NCBI GenBank assembly: GCA_016183885.1
Contig: JACPDS010000183.1
Location: forward strand, 1 to 23,101
Direction: 5' to 3'
Source: Armatimonadota bacterium
Lineage (GTDB): Bacteria; Vulcanimicrobiota; JACPDS01
Length of the DNA: 23,101 nucleotides
The translations under genes and the position numbers were made by a program. Of this stretch, positions 1 through 8,628 are shown piece by piece; position 1 is the stretch's first letter, and each line of letters begins with the position of its first letter. The notes below the pieces were generated by a model. That model was not told where the DNA came from, searched no databases, and saw only the letters and a list, made by a program, of their open reading frames with translations.

Positions 1-1779
1 GTTTAATTCTTTTTGTTTTTCTTCGATTTCACTTTGTAAAATATTATTATATATCGCTAATTCTCTTTGCCTTATTTCCCACGCCTTGAGGGCTGTTTTA
101 TTTGTGAAATATTCGTTTTTCAAATTTTTTAACTGGGTTACTTTCCTTTTCACTGATTCGTTCACTAACGCATGTCCTTTTACGGGAAAAGACTTGCTTC
201 CTATGCGCTGAACCAAAGAATCGCCTTGTCGGACTTTAAAATCCAGACTTGGCAGTATCGGTTCAAATGAATTTTTAATTTCATCCGGGGCGTCGATAAA
301 AAGCGATAACCAAAGACGAAGCTGGCAAATCCAGACAGCCCATTCTTTTACTTCTACTCCATAAAGAGAATTTGCAATAATTTTTTTCTTTCTCTCAAAG
401 ATTTCATTAGCAGTTAAGCCAATTCTGGATTTAAGGCTTTGCTCGATTTCATCAAGAACATGCATCATGCCTACCAAAAATGCGCCGGAACCAACAGCGG
501 GGTCGCAAATAGTAATATTTTCAAGCAAACTAAGAATTTCTTTGCATTCCAGATCGGAAAAAATTCCATGTTTCTGGTCCTCTTCTTTTCCCCCTTCGCG
601 GAAGAATAGTTCATATAAATTATGTTTTTGAATCGGTAAGTTTATATTTTTTATGAGCCATTTAACCAAGCTTAACCGGCACATCAAATCAACTTCAGTT
701 CGGGGAGTATATACTGCCCCATCGGCTTTGTTGACAAGGCGTTCAAAAATTATGCCCAGAAACTCCGGGTTTAATTGCAGGTCTTCGTCTTCATAGGAAT
801 TTTCCTCAATCGTGAAATTATGCGAAAAAAGAAAGGCAAAAAAATCTTTTATTTCTTTATCGGGAATTATATAACTCTGGTCGTCAAAACCATCTTTATT
901 TCCGAAAATACCTCCATTCAAATAAGGAGCCATTTGCATATTTTTTTCTGTTTCTTGGGAAAAATCATTGGAACCGTAAGCGGTTTTTTGTCCGGGCGGT
1001 GAATTCAAGGCTTCAAAAAAGAGCGGGCATAACCATTTTGAATAAAATATATCTTTTCCTGAAAAACTCTTTTCATATTCTGCCAGCAAATTTTGAATAA
1101 ATTTTTCACTGCCGCCAATCCAGCCTTTTTTCTGAATAAAACCTATAAAAATCGTCCTTATGGCAAATAAAAGGATAAAATCGCGGGCTTTTTCATTATC
1201 CAGCGATTGATTTTTATTTGCAACAGATTTAACCAATTTTTCATATTCGATGAAAAATTCCTTATAAAAAATTTCTGTTACTGCGGATAAAGAAAATGCT
1301 TCTTTTATTTTGTCCAGCGTTGGAAAAACAATATCGCCAATTCTTTGAAGAAAAGTTTTGTTTGTAAATTCGCGGCTTACAAAATAAGTAAAACGCCTGA
1401 AATTACTCCATTTCCGTCTGTTCCCGAACGTTTCAGGATAAATCAGGGAAAATCGGAAATTGCCCTGATGGTCATAGAAAATAAAAATGCCTGCATCCGA
1501 TTGGGTTTCTTTGAGGATTTTCTTGCCTTTTTCATACTGAGCTTTTTTAGCGCTTCGCTCGGATAAAGCTTGCTTTGATTTAAAAGCGCATACTATTAAC
1601 TTTTCGCTTTCTGAAAACCTAATCTCTCCCGACTTTACGCCATCGGAAAAATATTCGTCATTATAATAACCAAATGATTCTTGCCGGGGAGCGAAAGAAC
1701 GATTTTTTTCACGAAAAAATCTAGTGAATTTTTCCGGAGAAAAGTTGTCTATTATGTCCTGCAAAATTATACGGCTCAT
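1..1779 (-). CDS. Eco57I-like (type IIG) adenine-specific DNA methyltransferase, C-terminus beyond window
   Basis: Minus-strand frame open from an ATG at 1779 to the left edge (593 codons, no stop), so the gene is partial. The AdoMet-binding motif I, DPAVGSGAF, lies at about residues 426-434 and is followed by YGVE at 473-476, as in Eco57I-class N6-adenine methyltransferases. The catalytic NPPY motif would come later and is outside the window. The N-terminal 200 residues (with GIFIFYDHQGNFRFSLIY near residue 100 and an EAFS...FYKEF segment) resemble the N-terminal region common in type IIG restriction-methylation proteins. Nuclease activity cannot be proved from this. The ATG overlaps the upstream helicase stop as ATGA (1776-1779), implying translational coupling. 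Expected role: host DNA methylation, with or without cleavage, in a restriction-type defence module. The family call is firm; the exact system type is open. Confidence 0.9.
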   Translation of the reverse strand, partial: MSRIILQDIIDNFSPEKFTRFFREKNRSFAPRQESFGYYNDEYFSDGVKSGEIRFSESEKLIVCAFKSKQALSERSAKKAQYEKGKKILKETQSDAGIFIFYDHQGNFRFSLIYPETFGNRRKWSNFRRFTYFVSREFTNKTFLQRIGDIVFPTLDKIKEAFSLSAVTEIFYKEFFIEYEKLVKSVANKNQSLDNEKARDFILLFAIRTIFIGFIQKKGWIGGSEKFIQNLLAEYEKSFSGKDIFYSKWLCPLFFEALNSPPGQKTAYGSNDFSQETEKNMQMAPYLNGGIFGNKDGFDDQSYIIPDKEIKDFFAFLFSHNFTIEENSYEDEDLQLNPEFLGIIFERLVNKADGAVYTPRTEVDLMCRLSLVKWLIKNINLPIQKHNLYELFFREGGKEEDQKHGIFSDLECKEILSLLENITICDPAVGSGAFLVGMMHVLDEIEQSLKSRIGLTANEIFERKKKIIANSLYGVEVKEWAVWICQLRLWLSLFIDAPDEIKNSFEPILPSLDFKVRQGDSLVQRIGSKSFPVKGHALVNESVKRKVTQLKNLKNEYFTNKTALKAWEIRQRELAIYNNILQSEIEEKQKELN

Positions 1780-4700
1780 GCTTTTTGGTTTTCTATGGCG
1801 ATAATTATTTCTTTAGATAAATTTCTCTGTCTTGCCTTTTCTTTCTGCAAGTAATCCTCGCCCAGCTCCATTTTCAAAGCCATTATCTCTGAAAGCGCTT
1901 TTTTTTGTTTTACTTCGTTGTTAAATTCGAGATTAGAAATGCGGCGCAGTGTATAATCCGAAAGAGTGCCGTAATCTAAAATATCTTCCCGCAATGTCCG
2001 TAAGAAGGCTTTATGCGGAATTATTTCCTCAGATTGAATTTGATTGATAAATGTTGAAAGATTGTTTAATGATTTTCGCTCAAGGCTTTGTTCGCTTGGA
2101 GGAATTGCCCGGAATTCTTTGATTTTTTTTATTTCTTCGTAAGCTTCCCAAAATATCATGCTTAAAGGGTAAGAGGGATCTTCTTGCGAACACTTAACTT
2201 TATCGAATACCTCCTCAAAAGTTGTCCGATAAATATCGAAATCTTTTTCATCTTTATATTTAACGTAATGAATGTATAAACGCCCCTTTTTTAAGAAAAC
2301 TAAAAGTTCGTTTTCATGGTGTCTTTTTGCCACTTTTATACGCGGGGGATAATTTTGCAAAGATGCCGCTAAATCGGGATAATCGCTTTTTATTTTTAAA
2401 AACTCTTTTAGAACCTGGGTATAAAAACTTTCTTTTTCCTGCTTATCGGGATTTTGCTGAATTCGCCGATAAAGTCCAGACGGTGTTGGTTCCTCGTCAA
2501 TATCAAAAATTTTAGCGTCTTCCCCAAGCGTATTATGAATTAAAAACATTTTATTACCGGCTATTTCACGCGATTTTACAAGCTCTGAACCTCTTTCTGT
2601 TGGAAAAAAATTAACAATATATAAACTATTGAAAACTTTTTTGCTGATTCGATTGATTCGCCCTACGCGCTGAATAACTCTAACCGGATTCCATGGAATA
2701 TCGTAATTGATGACAAGTCCGGCGCGGTTTAAATTAAAACCTTCGGAGATTTTGTCCGAAGCGATCAAGATATCATAATTATCGCTCTGGTTATCAAAAG
2801 AGACATCAAAATCTTTATTTATTTGCGATATTTTTTGAGTTGACAAGTTATCATCAACAACAAGAATTCTTTCGCCAAAATGCTTTCTTAAAATAGGTTC
2901 CAGATACTTGACCGTGTCCAGATATTCGGAAAATATTAAAATTTTTCTTTTCGGTTCGCCTTTACCCGGCTTTAATTCTATTTCTTTTTTGACATGATGC
3001 AAAAGACAGTTGGTTTTGGGATCGTTTTTTACTAAATCCAATGAATTCAGCTGTTTTAAAATATTTTCAAATAACTCCAAATCAGATTTTATGTGGCTGA
3101 TAAATTCATTCTTATACTTAAAATCTTTTATTTTATACCTTTTATGGTTTTTTGGATATTCACCGTTATTAATTCTCTCTATATAATCGGTTAAATATTT
3201 TTCTATTTCATCCAGTTCAAGATCGTAAATTTTTTCAAGAAGCGCGCGATCCAGAATATATTCGCCTGTTTTTTCTATAAATTCCAAAGAATGCCGGGCA
3301 ATGTTTTTGAAATTTTTTATGCTCTCCGCAAAAGAGCCAAATGAGCTTTCAAAGCGCTTGACAATCAGGCGGCGCATAAAATCATATAAATTTCTTTGCT
3401 GGATGAATTGGAAGTTTTCCTTATCTGTTAATTTTTCAGATTCGATTTTTTCCTTTTCAATTTCATACTCAAAAGGGCGATAAATAGCGCCCTTAAATTG
3501 ACCGCCATCATCAGGATCGCCAAAATATTGAGTAATGACTTTATCGTAAAATACAGATTGCTCCTGCGACAATTCAAAAAACCACTCAATCGGGTCCTCG
3601 ACTTTAGATAAATCCCTTACTTCATCCTCGTAATAAGGGTTATTCTGCAGGTCGAGCCGATTGCGGCGAATTGTTACCGGTTCAATTACATCCCTTATTT
3701 GCTTAGCAAGGTAATGAGACCTTTGGGCTGCTTTTTCAAGATTAATAATTCTTTCTCCAAAAAGACTTTGATAATAGCTTTCCGCCTTTTTCCTTTTAAC
3801 CGTATTCTGAGAATTCCAGTATTTTTTAATATATCCGAGGCGGTCGAATGTCCCCTTGAAAGTCTTAAATTGACCCACTAAATTATTTTCCAATGTGATT
3901 GGCGATTTTTTAGGGGTTATGAAAAGTTTTAAAAGTGAAAGAATATCTCCAGGCCTATTGTTAAAAGGGGTTGCGGTAAGAAGCATGACTATTTTATTGC
4001 GGCAGATATTCTTTAAATATTCATAATCTTTAGTATCCTGATTTCTAAAACGGTGGGCTTCATCAATAATAATAACTTCGATGTCTTTGGCTTTATTTAC
4101 AAAGTCGGCAATATTCTCTAAATCGCCAAGAGAACGAACCTCCCAGTCATAAAGCTTAAATTCTTCTGCGTATTTTTTCCAGCCGGAATTTTTATTCCTA
4201 TCGCCAACAAGCCCCGGCGGACAAATAACGATACCGCGTTTTTTTAATTCTTTAGCAGCCGCGCAAGCGATAATTGTTTTTCCCAAACCAACAACATCGG
4301 CGATAATCACGCCATTGTTGTTTTCTATGATAGCCAATGCCTGTTTGACCGCGTCTAACTGATATTTATAAGGAGTATAACCATTTTCTATCAATGTTTT
4401 AATCAATGATTCTCCAATTTCTTTTTGCTCAAATGAATCAAGATAAGTTTTTAAAACTAAAACAAAGGCTTCAAAGGGAGTAATTTCTTTTATGAGAGTT
4501 TCTTTTTCAACTATCTCAATCAGTTTCTTTTTTATTTCTTCGAATTCTGTAATTTTTACCGCCTCGTCCCATAAAGCGTCAAAATAATTTTCTGCATCAT
4601 CAAAGCCAAAATCGCTGATTTCCACGTTGAATTCTTCTTGAGTTGTCAGGCCGGCTCTTGTTAAATTACTGCTTCCGGTAATAAATAAATTCCTTCTGCC

Positions 4701-5000
4701 GACCTGGCTCTCTTCCAATTTAAATAAATAAAGTTTTGCATGATTTGGGTTGCAGGTCTTTCGAATAATTAACTTATCATCCAGGATTAACTGAATAAAG
4801 AATCTTACTTGTTCGTAAAATTCTTTTGTGTCAAAATTCTCAGTATTTAAAGATTTTTTTATTGATAGAAAGAATTTATAAGTTTTTTCTTCGTCTGATT
4901 GCCGATTATCCTGAGCTGCAAATTCAAGCAGGTTGTAATTAATAATGTCAACATTAAGGCCGACGAGAATTTTAATTTTTTGATTTAGTTTTTTTCTCAA
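1776..5000 (-). CDS. SNF2/DEAH-type helicase with N-terminal phospholipase D-like domain; 5' end probably truncated
   Basis: A protein of 1074 residues. N-terminal PLD-like motif HAK at residues 87-89 with GSSNLT at 109-114, where the family expects the second half of the site. The Asp of a classic HxKxxxxD motif is absent. Helicase motifs follow: ADVVGLGKT at 234-242 (Walker A), DEAH at 313-316, LTATP at 341-345, and a C-terminal helicase domain with IASDKISEGFNL and QRVGRINR. ATP-driven translocation on DNA in a restriction or anti-phage system is the likely role, given the coupled Eco57I-type methyltransferase. The start is a TTG directly after GGA and an in-frame TAG (5004-5006), with no usable Shine-Dalgarno spacing. 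It begins inside the PLD fold (KIKILVGLNVD at residues 8-18), where relatives normally have several dozen residues before this strand. A broken 5' end or a frameshift is therefore likely. Confidence 0.88.
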   Translation of the reverse strand: MRKKLNQKIKILVGLNVDIINYNLLEFAAQDNRQSDEEKTYKFFLSIKKSLNTENFDTKEFYEQVRFFIQLILDDKLIIRKTCNPNHAKLYLFKLEESQVGRRNLFITGSSNLTRAGLTTQEEFNVEISDFGFDDAENYFDALWDEAVKITEFEEIKKKLIEIVEKETLIKEITPFEAFVLVLKTYLDSFEQKEIGESLIKTLIENGYTPYKYQLDAVKQALAIIENNNGVIIADVVGLGKTIIACAAAKELKKRGIVICPPGLVGDRNKNSGWKKYAEEFKLYDWEVRSLGDLENIADFVNKAKDIEVIIIDEAHRFRNQDTKDYEYLKNICRNKIVMLLTATPFNNRPGDILSLLKLFITPKKSPITLENNLVGQFKTFKGTFDRLGYIKKYWNSQNTVKRKKAESYYQSLFGERIINLEKAAQRSHYLAKQIRDVIEPVTIRRNRLDLQNNPYYEDEVRDLSKVEDPIEWFFELSQEQSVFYDKVITQYFGDPDDGGQFKGAIYRPFEYEIEKEKIESEKLTDKENFQFIQQRNLYDFMRRLIVKRFESSFGSFAESIKNFKNIARHSLEFIEKTGEYILDRALLEKIYDLELDEIEKYLTDYIERINNGEYPKNHKRYKIKDFKYKNEFISHIKSDLELFENILKQLNSLDLVKNDPKTNCLLHHVKKEIELKPGKGEPKRKILIFSEYLDTVKYLEPILRKHFGERILVVDDNLSTQKISQINKDFDVSFDNQSDNYDILIASDKISEGFNLNRAGLVINYDIPWNPVRVIQRVGRINRISKKVFNSLYIVNFFPTERGSELVKSREIAGNKMFLIHNTLGEDAKIFDIDEEPTPSGLYRRIQQNPDKQEKESFYTQVLKEFLKIKSDYPDLAASLQNYPPRIKVAKRHHENELLVFLKKGRLYIHYVKYKDEKDFDIYRTTFEEVFDKVKCSQEDPSYPLSMIFWEAYEEIKKIKEFRAIPPSEQSLERKSLNNLSTFINQIQSEEIIPHKAFLRTLREDILDYGTLSDYTLRRISNLEFNNEVKQKKALSEIMALKMELGEDYLQKEKARQRNLSKEIIIAIENQKA

Positions 5001-5058
5001 TCCCTAATAAGTTCAATTTAAGCCTAAATTCCGCTTCTAAAAGGGCGGCTGTTTTTCA
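5001..5058 (-). other. possible out-of-frame remnant of the helicase 5' end
   Basis: Between the fetB-like stop and the helicase TTG, a different minus-strand frame is open from a TGA at 5056-5058 and reads TAALLEAEFRLKLNLLGIE before entering a run of seven A residues (4989-4995 on the plus strand as T). Removing one base from that run joins this frame to the helicase frame. This could be a real frameshift, a sequencing or assembly indel in a homopolymer, or chance. Even joined, the reading frame extends only about 20 codons and has no start codon. Confidence 0.3.
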
Positions 5059-5076
5059 TAGATAAGAGCCGTATAT

Positions 5077-5868
5077 TTAATTTTCCAAAATGTATTCTTC
5101 TTTAAGCTGATGAAATTTGGTGAAAATCTGCATGGAAGAACATCTCAAAGTCAAAAAAGTGGTTAAGGTAGAGGCGGAAAGAATCATATACATTACTAGA
5201 ATCTGGTATCTTACCGCATCCTGCGGGTTAGCTCCCGCGATTATCTGGCCGGTCATCATCCCCGGAAGCTGAACGACTCCCACAATCATCATAGTGTTAA
5301 GGGTGGGAATCAAAGCGGCTCTAAAAGCTTCTTTTAAGGCAAAATGGCTTGCCTGGTAAAAACCTGCTCCCAATGACAGCGCCGCTTCTATTTCATAGCG
5401 GCGCAATTTCACTTCGCTTAGCAAACGATCCAAGGCTAACGAAGCGGCGCTCATAGAATTTCCAATAATCATTCCGGCAATAGGAATCAAATATTGAGGA
5501 GTAAACCATGGTTTAACTTTTAAAACCAATCCTAAAACTAAAAATAAAGTAATTCCGGCGCTGAGAGTTAAAGCGCCCGCAACAATTAAATAAGCGTAAG
5601 GAATTCTTTTCTTAACTCTGCGTAAAGCGTCATAACCGGCAATTAAAATCATAATGCTTACTAAAGTTAAAATTAAATACCATTTATTTAAATCAAAAAT
5701 TATTTTTAAAATGCAACCAATTAACAAAAGCTGTAAAAAAGCGCGCAGGGCTCCGATTAAAATATCTTTTTCTAATTTTATTTTTTCTAAATAGATAATT
5801 AATAACGCGCTTCCAATTAAAGATAAAGAAACTAAAAGATCGATGAAGCTTATTTTTATATAACTCAT
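5077..5868 (-). CDS. fetB: FetB/UPF0014-family ABC permease
   Basis: A 263-residue polytopic membrane protein with about seven hydrophobic segments, full length for the family. Diagnostic stretches are YLIPIAGMIIGNSMSAASLA (about residues 126-145), followed by RRYEIEAALSLGAG and the conserved segment ALIPTLNTMMIVGVVQLPGM and MMTGQIIAGANPQDAVRYQI. In E. coli FetAB (YbbL/YbbM) is described as an iron exporter that aids oxidative-stress resistance; metal specificity here is inference. The gene lies 23 bp after the ATP-binding partner, so the two should be co-transcribed. The ATG at 5866-5868 is the only sensible start. The defence-type helicase follows 76 bp downstream on the same strand. Confidence 0.9.
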   Translation of the reverse strand: MSYIKISFIDLLVSLSLIGSALLIIYLEKIKLEKDILIGALRAFLQLLLIGCILKIIFDLNKWYLILTLVSIMILIAGYDALRRVKKRIPYAYLIVAGALTLSAGITLFLVLGLVLKVKPWFTPQYLIPIAGMIIGNSMSAASLALDRLLSEVKLRRYEIEAALSLGAGFYQASHFALKEAFRAALIPTLNTMMIVGVVQLPGMMTGQIIAGANPQDAVRYQILVMYMILSASTLTTFLTLRCSSMQIFTKFHQLKEEYILEN

Positions 5869-5891
5869 ATCTTAAAATTAAAAATCAAATC

Positions 5892-6644
5892 TCAAAAATT
5901 AACTAATTTTCCAAAGATAAAATCCCGGGTTTCTTGCTTGGCGGGAGAAGAGAAGATTTTTTCCGTCTCTCCTTCTTCAACTTTTTCGCCGTTAATTAAG
6001 ACTAAAGAACGATGAGATAAAATTTTGGCTTGCTCCATTAAATGAGTAACGTAAATTATAGTAATGCCTAATTTTTGATTTAATTCTTTAATTAAACTTA
6101 AAATTAAATTAGTATTGGATGGATCCAGGCTGGAAGTAGGCTCGTCCATTAAAATAACTTCCGGCTCTAAAATAATTGTTCTTAAAATAGAAATTCTCTG
6201 CTGCTGTCCTAAAGAAAGAGTATTAATATCCCTGGATAAAATTTCTTCGTCTATTTCTAAATAACTTAAATATTTTTTAATTCTTATCTGTCCGTCTTCC
6301 CGATTAATTTTTCTTAAAGTTAAGCCATAAAACAAATTTTCTTCCACTGTCCCCAAAAAAAGAGCCGGAACCTGAAAAACCATCCCGATTTTCCGGCGGA
6401 GTTTAAAAACTTCCATTTTTAAAATACTTTTTCCATCCAAAAGAATATCTCCTCCGGTTGGTTCTTCTAAACGATTAACTAAACGCAGTAATGTGGTTTT
6501 CCCCGAGCCGCTTGGCCCTATAACGGCAAAAATTTCTTTTTCTTCTATCTTAAAAGAAATATCATTTAAGACTTGACTTTCTTTAAAAATATGATTTTTT
6601 GCCGTAAATTTTACTTTACTTAAATTTTGAAAAGATAATTTCAT
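5892..6644 (-). CDS. fetA: FetA-like ABC transporter ATP-binding protein
   Basis: A 250-residue ABC ATPase. Walker A GPSGSGKT at residues 43-50, Q-loop in MVFQVPALF, signature SLGQQQRIS, Walker B VILMDEPTSSLD and a switch histidine in YVTHLMEQ. The whole ATPase core is intact. It sits immediately before the UPF0014 permease, the usual fetAB order, so it should energise that permease at the inner face of the cytoplasmic membrane. The closest alternative would be a PstB-like phosphate ATPase, which is less likely because the neighbouring permease is FetB-type. The ATG lies 6 bp beyond the upstream peptidase stop. No clear Shine-Dalgarno is visible, so translation may depend on reinitiation. Confidence 0.88.
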   Translation of the reverse strand: MKLSFQNLSKVKFTAKNHIFKESQVLNDISFKIEEKEIFAVIGPSGSGKTTLLRLVNRLEEPTGGDILLDGKSILKMEVFKLRRKIGMVFQVPALFLGTVEENLFYGLTLRKINREDGQIRIKKYLSYLEIDEEILSRDINTLSLGQQQRISILRTIILEPEVILMDEPTSSLDPSNTNLILSLIKELNQKLGITIIYVTHLMEQAKILSHRSLVLINGEKVEEGETEKIFSSPAKQETRDFIFGKLVNF

Positions 6645-6650
6645 TGATTT

Positions 6651-8528
6651 TTAAGTTTTTTCAAGCAACTCTTCTAATTCTTTCAATAAATTTTCAAAAG
6701 TATTTAAAGTGGCTAAAATCGGCTCTGGAGAACTCATATCCACGCCGGCTTTTTTTAACAAATTAAGCGGATAATCAATCGAGCCGCTTTTAAGCAAAGT
6801 TAAATATTTGCTTTGAGCTTGAGGTTTTTGTTTTAAAACATTCCTGGCTAGATAAGAAGCGGCAGAAAATCCGGTAACATATTTATAAACATAAAAAGAA
6901 CTGTAAAAATGAGAAATTCTTGCCCATCCCATGGCAATTTCCGGATCTAAGGCTACATCAGGACCGTAATATTTCTTTAATAAATCAAAATAAATTTTAG
7001 AAAAATTTTCTGAATTAAGCGCAGCCCCATTTTCTGAAAGTTCATGAACTTTCTTTTCAAATTCAGCAAACATGGTTTGCGTATAAACCGTTCCCCTGAT
7101 CATCTCTAAATATTTATCTAATAAATAAAGTTTTTCATTTTTATCTTGGGAATGTTCCAGAAGATAATTTATAAGTAAAACCTCGTTAAAAGTGGAAGCA
7201 ACTTCGGCAATAAAAATAGGATATTGAGAATAAAGGTAAGCTTGACCTTTGTTAGAATAATAAGTATGCGCGCTATGCCCCATTTCATGAGTTAAGGTAA
7301 AAAGATCGTCTAAAGTATTCATATAGTTTAATAACATATAAGGATGCGTTCCATAAGCTCCCCAGGAATAAGCTCCGCTTCTTTTAGCTTTATTTTCATA
7401 AACATCAATCCATCTGGAAGAAAATCCCATGCGCGCAATTTCTTGATATTCTTTCCCCAAAGGGGAAAGAGCCTGCAGAATTATCTCTTGAGCTTTTTCG
7501 TAAGGAATCTCAAATTTCTTTTCCCGGATAAGAGGCGCGTATAAATCATAAGGATGAAGTTCGCTTAAACCAAGAATTTTTTTGCGTAAAATCATATAAC
7601 GATGAAGCGAACTTAAATGCGCATTAACAGTGTTTATAAGATTATCATAAACTTTTACGGGAATATTATCTTCATCTAAAGCCGCCTCAAGCGTAGATGA
7701 ATATTTGCGTATTTTAGCGTAAAATTCGTCTTTTTTGCAGCTTGAATAAAGAACTGCTCCAAAAGTATTTTTTTGTTTTAAATACGCGCTGTAAATACCC
7801 TTAAAAGCTTCTCGGCGCATGCTTTGAGGGGCAGTTTCCAAAATTAAAGAATAAACTCCCGGAGTTAATTGAAGTTCTTTCCCCGCTTCATCTTTAATTT
7901 TAGGATATTGCATATCGGCATAAGCAGCCATCTCAAAAATATTCTTGGGAGAGCTTCCCATCTCTAGAGTTTTGGCAATAATAGTTTCTTCTTTAGAAGA
8001 CAAAAAATGTTTTTCCGCTCGGCGAATGTTATTAATATATTGTTTGTAAAAATTCAGTCTTTTTTCTTTTTTATAAAAAGAATTTATTTGATTCTGGCTT
8101 AAGGCTAAAATCTCGGGAGACACAAAAGAAAAAGCATCGATTGTCTCGGCGTTTAAAGTTTCCGCGCGGCTGGCTAAAGTTTGATAAGCGATATTAGCGG
8201 TATCTTCGTCATAATGCATTTTAGCATAAACAAAGAGCCGATCGTTTATCTGGTTAATTTGATCCTTAAGCTCTAAGGCTTTTAATAAAATATCGGCTGA
8301 AAAATTAAGTCTGCCCTGAAAATTCTTAAATTTAGGAATTAAGCTTTTAACTTTTTTAAAATCTTTCTCCCATAGCCCCAAATTAGCATAAATATCTTCT
8401 AAATTCCACTTATACTGCGAAGAAATTTTAGCGCGCTCCTCAACTTCTTTAACATCTTTGCTTAGAGAGGGCGAAAAAAATAAAAAGCTAAATAAAATAA
8501 TTAAAATTAATTTAAAATATCTCTGCAT
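6651..8528 (-). CDS. pepF: M3-family oligoendopeptidase F with signal peptide
   Basis: Zinc metallopeptidase of the M3/PepF type. With the ATG at 8528 it has 625 residues, the usual size. The HExxH motif, in HEMGHSAHTYYS, begins at residue 414 (His414, Glu415, His418), and the downstream FIAEVASTFNE supplies the third zinc ligand region. The C-terminus has the family's GWARISHFYSSFYVYKY pattern. I chose ATG 8528 over the in-frame TTG at 8534 because an AAAGGAG Shine-Dalgarno lies 9 bases before the ATG but only 3 before the TTG. The N-terminus MQRYFKLILIILFSFLFF, ending before SLSKDVKE, is a signal peptide or anchor. Export is atypical, since well-studied PepF proteins are cytoplasmic. It probably trims peptides outside the membrane. 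It is first in a run with fetAB. Confidence 0.93.
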   Translation of the reverse strand: MQRYFKLILIILFSFLFFSPSLSKDVKEVEERAKISSQYKWNLEDIYANLGLWEKDFKKVKSLIPKFKNFQGRLNFSADILLKALELKDQINQINDRLFVYAKMHYDEDTANIAYQTLASRAETLNAETIDAFSFVSPEILALSQNQINSFYKKEKRLNFYKQYINNIRRAEKHFLSSKEETIIAKTLEMGSSPKNIFEMAAYADMQYPKIKDEAGKELQLTPGVYSLILETAPQSMRREAFKGIYSAYLKQKNTFGAVLYSSCKKDEFYAKIRKYSSTLEAALDEDNIPVKVYDNLINTVNAHLSSLHRYMILRKKILGLSELHPYDLYAPLIREKKFEIPYEKAQEIILQALSPLGKEYQEIARMGFSSRWIDVYENKAKRSGAYSWGAYGTHPYMLLNYMNTLDDLFTLTHEMGHSAHTYYSNKGQAYLYSQYPIFIAEVASTFNEVLLINYLLEHSQDKNEKLYLLDKYLEMIRGTVYTQTMFAEFEKKVHELSENGAALNSENFSKIYFDLLKKYYGPDVALDPEIAMGWARISHFYSSFYVYKYVTGFSAASYLARNVLKQKPQAQSKYLTLLKSGSIDYPLNLLKKAGVDMSSPEPILATLNTFENLLKELEELLEKT

Positions 8529-8553
8529 TTGCAAATTCTCCTTTCTTTATTTA

Positions 8554-8575
8554 TTCACTATTTCACTATTCACTA
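8554..8575. repeat. three copies of TTCACTA between divergent genes
   Basis: TTCACTA occurs at 8554-8560, 8562-8568 and 8569-8575 in the gap between the divergent peptidase and glycosyltransferase genes. The spacing is too short for independent operator sites. No convincing -35/-10 pair is visible on either strand of this gap, although promoters for both directions must lie in or near it. Confidence 0.55.
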
Positions 8576-8628
8576 ATTTATCCCTTCCAAAAGGAAAGAA
8601 GCCGGCTAAAAAGAATTTAAAAATAAAA

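Noticed and set aside
775..1566. Plus-strand frames opposite the methyltransferase
   Set aside because: They are antisense to a clear Eco57I-type coding frame and lack recognisable motifs.
8529..8534. TTG at 8534 as the peptidase start
   Set aside because: The Shine-Dalgarno is only 3 bases away; ATG 8528 has 9-base spacing.
8458..8628. Upstream extension of the glycosyltransferase frame
   Set aside because: The family begins at MKTLIALPVYNEE (8629). The extra 57 codons overlap the divergent peptidase signal-peptide region and have no family match.
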